Positions 59,899-64,000 of a DNA stretch of 64,000 bases are shown here, one piece after another (the first letter of the stretch is position 1; every line of letters begins with the position of its first letter). The stretch spans positions 5,658,501 through 5,722,500 of the forward strand of contig NZ_JAPEPW010000001.1 of the NCBI RefSeq assembly GCF_026339955.1. The letters run 5' to 3'. The notes beneath the pieces were generated by a model. That model was not told the origin of the DNA and did no database searches. It worked only from the letters and a program-made list of their open reading frames with translations. A program made the translations under genes and the position numbers. The DNA is from Streptomyces sp. NBC_01549 (GTDB taxonomy: Bacteria; Actinomycetota; Actinomycetes; Streptomycetales; Streptomycetaceae).

Positions 59899-60432
59899 TT
59901 ACGCGGGAGACGCGTACTCCCCCATCAGCTGGGCGCGCGCCAGCGTGTGGAACCGCAGATTGAATCCCACGACGGCCGGCGACACCTCCGCGTCGGGACC
60001 GAGCTTCTCCTGATCCACGGCGTACACCGTGAACACATACCGGTGCGCAGGATCCCCGGCCGGCGGCGCGGCGCCACCGAAGTCCTTGGAGCCATAGTCG
60101 TTGCGCACCTGGACGGCACCCTCCGGCAGCCCCTCGAACTTGCCGCTGCCCGCACCCGTCGGCAATTCCGTCACCGAAGCGGGAATGTCGAACACCACCC
60201 AGTGCCAGAACCCACTCCCCGTCGGGGCGTCCGGGTCGAAGCAGGTCACGGCGAAGCTCTTGGTCTCCGGCGGGAACCCCTCCCAGCTCAGCTGCGGCGA
60301 GGTGTTCCCGGCCGCGTAGACCTGAGCGTCCTTCAGTACCGCACCCGACTCGACGTCCTCACTGGTGACCGTGAAAGCCGGAACGGGCGGATGGAAGTCA
60401 TGGGGAAGCGGCGGCCTCTTGGGCTCGGTCAC
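59899..60432 (-). CDS. YbhB/YbcL (PEBP, Raf kinase inhibitor-like) protein
   Basis: The 177-residue protein has the PEBP pattern: SPQLSWEGFPPETKSFAVTCFDPDAPTGSGFWHWVVFDIP with the ligand-binding His, and YVFTVYAVDQEKLG. The start is GTG with AGGAGG eight bases upstream. The MITE at 60476 lies 44 nt upstream, probably in its promoter. Confidence 0.92.
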   Translation of the reverse strand: MTEPKRPPLPHDFHPPVPAFTVTSEDVESGAVLKDAQVYAAGNTSPQLSWEGFPPETKSFAVTCFDPDAPTGSGFWHWVVFDIPASVTELPTGAGSGKFEGLPEGAVQVRNDYGSKDFGGAAPPAGDPAHRYVFTVYAVDQEKLGPDAEVSPAVVGFNLRFHTLARAQLMGEYASPA

Positions 60433-60475
60433 GTCAGAACCTCCTGAACGGCGGAATCTTTCGACCCGAGCCTAG

Positions 60476-60648
60476 GTCCTGTCGTCAGATTCCCGTCGTC
60501 CGCCCGAAGGGCGGGCCTTGCGGCGTCAGGTGCGTGCTCTCGGTGTGCCGGGCGCAGGCCCTCGTACTGGATGTACTCGGGTCTGTGCCCGGTGCGGCGA
60601 GAGTACGTGCATGGCGCCGCGGGGCAGACGGGAATTTGACGACAGGGC
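60476..60648. mobile_element. 173-bp MITE with CTAG target duplications
   Basis: Terminal repeats G[T/C]CCTGTCGTCA[G/A]ATTCCCGTC match at 20 of 22 bases and are flanked by CTAG on both sides (60472-60475 and 60649-60652). There is no gene inside. CTAG duplication and end sequence point to an IS5-type transposase for mobilisation (inference). Confidence 0.88.
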
Positions 60649-60689
60649 CTAGACCTCGATTCTTCCGAGGGCTGGCGGCGGCAGTGTGA

Positions 60690-62350
60690 GCGGCTGACTG
60701 CCTGATATGTCCCGTGCCGTGTCGGGACTGGCCGTCGCGTGACGCTGCGGGGCGTCGGGTTCCACGGGCCCGAGGGTGGTGCGGTCCTCTCGTTGTTGTC
60801 GGGTGGTGGCCGGCCGTCAGGTGAGGGCCGGAAGCTGGTGAGCGCGCTGCCAGGCGGTGGCGAACGCTGCCCCCCAGGGCCAGGTGCGGTCGAGGTGCAG
60901 GGTGCGCCGGCGGGCGTGGGAGGTGAGCCGGGCGGGCAGGTGGTACAGCTTCCTGCGGATCGTCTCCGGTTCGGCGGCGGCGAGTGCGGGCTCGTCGTGC
61001 AGGAGGAGGAGCCGGGTCCAGGCGTCGAGGTCGGCGGCGAGCGTGGCGGCCAGCACCCAGGCCATGTTGAGCTGCCAGGACTTCGAGGGCAGCAGCCCGA
61101 GGCCGACCCGCTTGATCGCTTTGACACGGTCCTCGACCTCGGCGTGATCACGGTAGAGGGCGTCGACGAACCACACCTGCCCGGAGCCCGGGGCCCCGGA
61201 GAGCCCTTGGCGGGCGGGGATGTTCGTGGCGACGATCTGGTAGCGCCAGCCGGTGCGCTTCTCGAACGCGGTCAGCTTCTTCGTATCCCGCCGCGAGGGC
61301 TTGACCCGGCGCACGATCAGCCGCATCCCGGCCGGCCAGCCGGTCAGGTCACGGACCCCGGTCAGCTCGGCGACCTGGTAGGACACCCATTCCCCATCGG
61401 GTCCCTTGATCTCGTGGAGTTGGCCGTCCTGCCGCAGTGCGGCCGTCCACACGTTCTCGGGCAGCAGCGCGATGGCCCGCTCGTCCGTGGCGTTGATGGC
61501 CCAGCCGGTCACCCAGCGCACCCGGCGCCGGCTGGTGGTCAGACTCTGGAGATGGTCCAGGACCTCGTGGCTGAAGGCCGCGCCGTCGATCCGCACCAGC
61601 AGCTTCGACCACAGCGGGAGCGGGAGCTGCCGAAACGCCGAGGCCAGGACGCTCTTGTGGTCGGCGACATCGTTCGGTGGCGCGTTGCCGGGCCGCAGCA
61701 GCATGGCGACGCACTCACGGGTGTTGGCCACCCACGCCCCCAGCGGCATGTGACCGAAGGTCCCCTTGAAGGTGCCCGCCGCGCCTTCCTTGCGGCTGGT
61801 GCAGGTCACGATGGTCGCATCCAGGTCCAGGACGTACCAGCCGGTCAGCTCCCGGCCGCACACCGAGATCCAGGGGAAACCGCCGGGCCGCAGGGCGAGC
61901 AGCGTCCACACCACGCGGCGTATCGCGGCACGGGCGCGTTCCACCCTGGCCGCGACCGGGGCGTCGATCGCGGCCAGGGCGCGGCGCAGGGTGCTGTCCG
62001 AAACCGGGCGCGGGAACACCGCACGCCAGTGGTACTGGAGTTGCTCGGCCTCCAGGACGTTCGTCGCGCCGAGCACGATCGCACAGGCCAGCTGGACCAG
62101 CGCCATGCCCCGGTCCCGCCAGCCCGGCCCGGTGCCCTTCGGCAACGCCGCACTCAGCGCGGCGGCCAGGCCGACGCGGTCGGCGACCTTCCGCAGCAGC
62201 ACCACGCCCGCGTGGCCGATCAGGTTCTTGCCGTCGGCCCGCACGGCAAGCCGGTGATCCCATTCGGTAACCTGCACCTGTTGGGTGCCTCTTCTCCGCG
62301 ACGTTCTTGATCTCAGCAGTCAGATCATCGCAGGTGGGAGGCACCCTTCT
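60690..62350 (-). mobile_element. IS1380-family insertion sequence (ends not exactly resolved)
   Basis: The transposase gene at 60817-62277 is intact. The element should extend about 100 nt on each side, but I could not match terminal inverted repeats. GGGTGCCTC/GAGGCACCC (62283-62347) upstream of the transposase may be a hairpin of the right end. The left end lies after the MITE. Confidence 0.7.
60817..62277 (-). CDS. IS1380 family transposase
   Basis: The 486-residue protein has the IS1380 pattern: GHAGVVLLRKVADRVGLAAALS, then YVLDLDATIVTC (first Asp) and LLVRIDGAAFSHEVLDHL, and a late EVEDRVKAIKRVGLGLLPSKSW. It appears full-length with a GTG start. It may be active. Confidence 0.93.
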   Translation of the reverse strand: MQVTEWDHRLAVRADGKNLIGHAGVVLLRKVADRVGLAAALSAALPKGTGPGWRDRGMALVQLACAIVLGATNVLEAEQLQYHWRAVFPRPVSDSTLRRALAAIDAPVAARVERARAAIRRVVWTLLALRPGGFPWISVCGRELTGWYVLDLDATIVTCTSRKEGAAGTFKGTFGHMPLGAWVANTRECVAMLLRPGNAPPNDVADHKSVLASAFRQLPLPLWSKLLVRIDGAAFSHEVLDHLQSLTTSRRRVRWVTGWAINATDERAIALLPENVWTAALRQDGQLHEIKGPDGEWVSYQVAELTGVRDLTGWPAGMRLIVRRVKPSRRDTKKLTAFEKRTGWRYQIVATNIPARQGLSGAPGSGQVWFVDALYRDHAEVEDRVKAIKRVGLGLLPSKSWQLNMAWVLAATLAADLDAWTRLLLLHDEPALAAAEPETIRRKLYHLPARLTSHARRRTLHLDRTWPWGAAFATAWQRAHQLPALT

Positions 62351-62362
62351 TCTGCCGGGACG

Positions 62363-63178
62363 TCAGATCACTTTCATAGCTGAATACATGAGGTAGAACC
62401 AGCTGCGCTTGCTGCCGACCTCGGACAGCCACTGGTTCAGGTACGCGGCCCAGTCCGTGCCCTGGTAGTCGTGCAGCCCCACCCGGAAGGAGCGGTACGA
62501 GTCGCTGCCCTCACTGAAGAGGCCCGGCTTCTTGTCCATCTCCAGGATGACGTCCATCTCGTGGTCGTCCGCGACGAAGCTCAGTTCGACCTGGTTCAGC
62601 CCGCGGTACTGCGACGGCGGGAAGAACTCGATCTCCTGGTAGAACGGCAGCTTCTGCCGGGTGCCCCGGATGTGACCGCGCTCCATGTCCGCGTTCTTGA
62701 AGCGGAAGCCCAGCTGGATGAAGGCGTTCAGGATCGCCTGCTGCGCCGGCAGCGGGTGCACGTTGATCGGGTCCAGGTCACCGGAGTCCACGGCACGCGC
62801 GATCGCCAGCTCGGTGGTCACACCGATGTGCATGCCCCGCAGCGGCTGCCCGTCGATCGTGGTGATCGGCGTCTCCCACGGAATCTCGAGCCCGAAGGGA
62901 ACGGCGTGCACGGAACCGGCCTGCAGCTCGAAGGCCCCACCGAGCCGCAGCTTGGTGAACTCGATGTCCTGCTTGTACTCCTGGTCGTCGTGCCCCTCGA
63001 CCTCGACCTTGGCCTGGAGCCCGACCGACAGCCCCTCGATGGCCTGGTTCACGGACCCGCCCTGGATCCGCACCTCACCCTGCACGACACCGCCCGGGAC
63101 GACGTTGACCTCGGTCAGCACCGTCTCGACCGAAGCCCCACCGGCTCCCAGGCTCGCAAGCAGCCGCTTGAACCCCAT
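62363..63178 (-). CDS. spo0M: Sporulation-control protein Spo0M (arrestin-like)
   Basis: The 271-residue protein shows Spo0M features: ASVETVLTEVNVVPGGVVQGEVRIQGGSVNQAIEGLSVGL and the C-terminal FRVGLHDYQGTDWAAYLNQWLSEVG. Arrestin-fold Spo0M influences sporulation and cell shape. The last residues (FYLMYSAMKVI) are unlike the family end and lie next to the IS1380 end, so the C-terminus may have been changed by that insertion. Confidence 0.9.
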   Translation of the reverse strand: MGFKRLLASLGAGGASVETVLTEVNVVPGGVVQGEVRIQGGSVNQAIEGLSVGLQAKVEVEGHDDQEYKQDIEFTKLRLGGAFELQAGSVHAVPFGLEIPWETPITTIDGQPLRGMHIGVTTELAIARAVDSGDLDPINVHPLPAQQAILNAFIQLGFRFKNADMERGHIRGTRQKLPFYQEIEFFPPSQYRGLNQVELSFVADDHEMDVILEMDKKPGLFSEGSDSYRSFRVGLHDYQGTDWAAYLNQWLSEVGSKRSWFYLMYSAMKVI

Positions 63179-63393
63179 GTTTCTTCCTCCCCAGGCAACG
63201 CCTGTGCTCCGTCGTACATCCGTCTGGATCCTTGATCCCTACAAACGCGATTCGGCCGCGGCCGGTTCCGCGCCCCCACCCTTACAAGGAGGACGCTCCC
63301 TGACCACCCGCGGACACGCACGCGTGCATGCCCATGCGCACGGTCCCTCACCCGGCCACATCCGTCCGGGCGACTGGACTACGCTCATAAGCC

Positions 63394-64000
63394 ATGATTG
63401 CGGCCCCTGACCGTACGCCCATCACCCGGGACTTCTTCGACCGCCCCGTACTGGAGGTCGCCCCCGACCTGCTGGGGCGCACCCTCGTCCGCACGACACC
63501 GGACGGTCCGATCGTGCTGCGTCTCACGGAGGTGGAGGCGTACGACGGCCCGAACGACCCCGGCTCCCATGCCTATCGCGGCCGTACGGCCCGCAACGGC
63601 GTGATGTTCGGTCCGCCCGGGCATGTATACGTCTACTTCACCTACGGCATGTGGTTCTGCATGAACCTGGTGTGTGGTCCGGAGGGCAACCCGAGCGGGG
63701 TCCTCCTCCGTGCCGGAGAGATCACCGAGGGCGCCGAACTCGCTCGCAAACGTCGACTCTCAGCCCGAAATGACAAGGAACTGGCCAAAGGGCCCGCGCG
63801 CCTGGCCACGGCACTCGGCGTGGACAGGGCCCTCGACGGCACCGACGCCTGCGCCCCCGAGGGCTCCGCGCTGACACTGCTGACGGGCACCCCCATCCAC
63901 TCCGACCAGGTACGCAGCGGTCCGCGCACCGGAGTGGCCGGCGACGGAGGCGTCCACCCCTGGCGCTTCTGGGTCGCCAACGACCCCACCGTGAGCCCTT
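63394..64000 (+). CDS. DNA-3-methyladenine glycosylase (AAG/MPG type), cut by the window end
   Basis: At least 202 codons are present: ITRDFFDRPVLEVAPDLLGRTLVR, the catalytic Glu/Tyr region LTEVEAYDGPNDPGSHAYRGRTARNGVMFGPPGHVYVYFTYGMWFCMN, and ARLATALGVD. It removes alkylated purines in base-excision repair. The 3' end is outside the window. Confidence 0.93.
   Translation, partial: MIAAPDRTPITRDFFDRPVLEVAPDLLGRTLVRTTPDGPIVLRLTEVEAYDGPNDPGSHAYRGRTARNGVMFGPPGHVYVYFTYGMWFCMNLVCGPEGNPSGVLLRAGEITEGAELARKRRLSARNDKELAKGPARLATALGVDRALDGTDACAPEGSALTLLTGTPIHSDQVRSGPRTGVAGDGGVHPWRFWVANDPTVSP

Overview
The window is from a Streptomyces chromosome. The evidence is very high G+C with strong third-position bias, GTG/TTG starts and ATGA/GTGA stop-start overlaps. 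Lineage-typical genes are present: a Gbn-type small HTH protein, Asp23/AmaP genes, a cysteine-less chaplin (ChpE-like), a streptophobe-family membrane protein, spo0M and a FHA-ABC transporter. From memory, the gene order matches the S. coelicolor core region around SCO1839 down to about SCO1792 (gbn, enoyl-CoA hydratase, exonuclease-BRCT, actP, moaA, tyrS, fabG, fabI, serB, chpE, spo0M). I could not run a comparison. No rRNA, tRNA or CRISPR array is visible.

Layout. 1-7.8 kb: the end of a gbn-like gene, an enoyl-CoA hydratase, a six-gene Asp23/AmaP envelope-stress cluster, an SDR, a GH15 enzyme and SURF1. 7.8-12.6 kb: an accessory island holding remnants of a Cys-rich zinc-binding gene, a serine-recombinase tail, an intact Cys-rich gene, a Ser/Thr kinase with a seven-blade YVTN propeller, and small secreted proteins. 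12.7-24.3 kb: a DEDDh exonuclease, an acetoacetate decarboxylase / SDR / paired amidohydrolase operon, a VIT-type transporter, a sterol-desaturase-like protein, a broken lysoplasmalogenase gene, an alcohol dehydrogenase, a CopD-like protein and a CoA transferase. 24.4-31.1 kb: tandem S8 proteases, DUF485-ActP symporter and MoaA. 31.1-41.7 kb: small proteins, tyrS, tldE/tldD, fabG-fabI (fatty-acid synthesis), a GntR regulator divergent from an MFS exporter, and small membrane proteins. 41.7-50.3 kb: a SixA-like phosphatase, an IS1182 element, a MITE, serB, a streptophobe protein and the FHA-ABC transporter. 50.3-64 kb: an SLT protein, queA, an SDR, a GAF histidine kinase with LuxR response regulator, chpE, an ABC ATPase, NfeD-SPFH, an HNH nuclease, a PEBP protein, a second MITE, IS1380, spo0M and the start of a 3-methyladenine DNA glycosylase.

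The most interesting features are scars of mobile DNA. (1) The N- and C-terminal pieces of one Cys-rich gene lie on the minus strand about 4.6 kb apart, flanking an island that carries an intact plus-strand copy. (2) A lysoplasmalogenase gene is interrupted by what looks like the 3' end of an IS200/IS605 tnpB, the region that encodes omega-RNA in active elements. (3) An SDR gene stays open although its catalytic centre has been replaced by foreign sequence. (4) An IS1182 element sits exactly in the loop of a 14-bp terminator hairpin, and a MITE abuts the serB stop codon. (5) A 173-bp MITE with CTAG duplications lies in the promoter region of the PEBP gene, beside an IS1380 copy. The kinase is also unusual, with DYG in place of DFG and a propeller built of alternating blade types.
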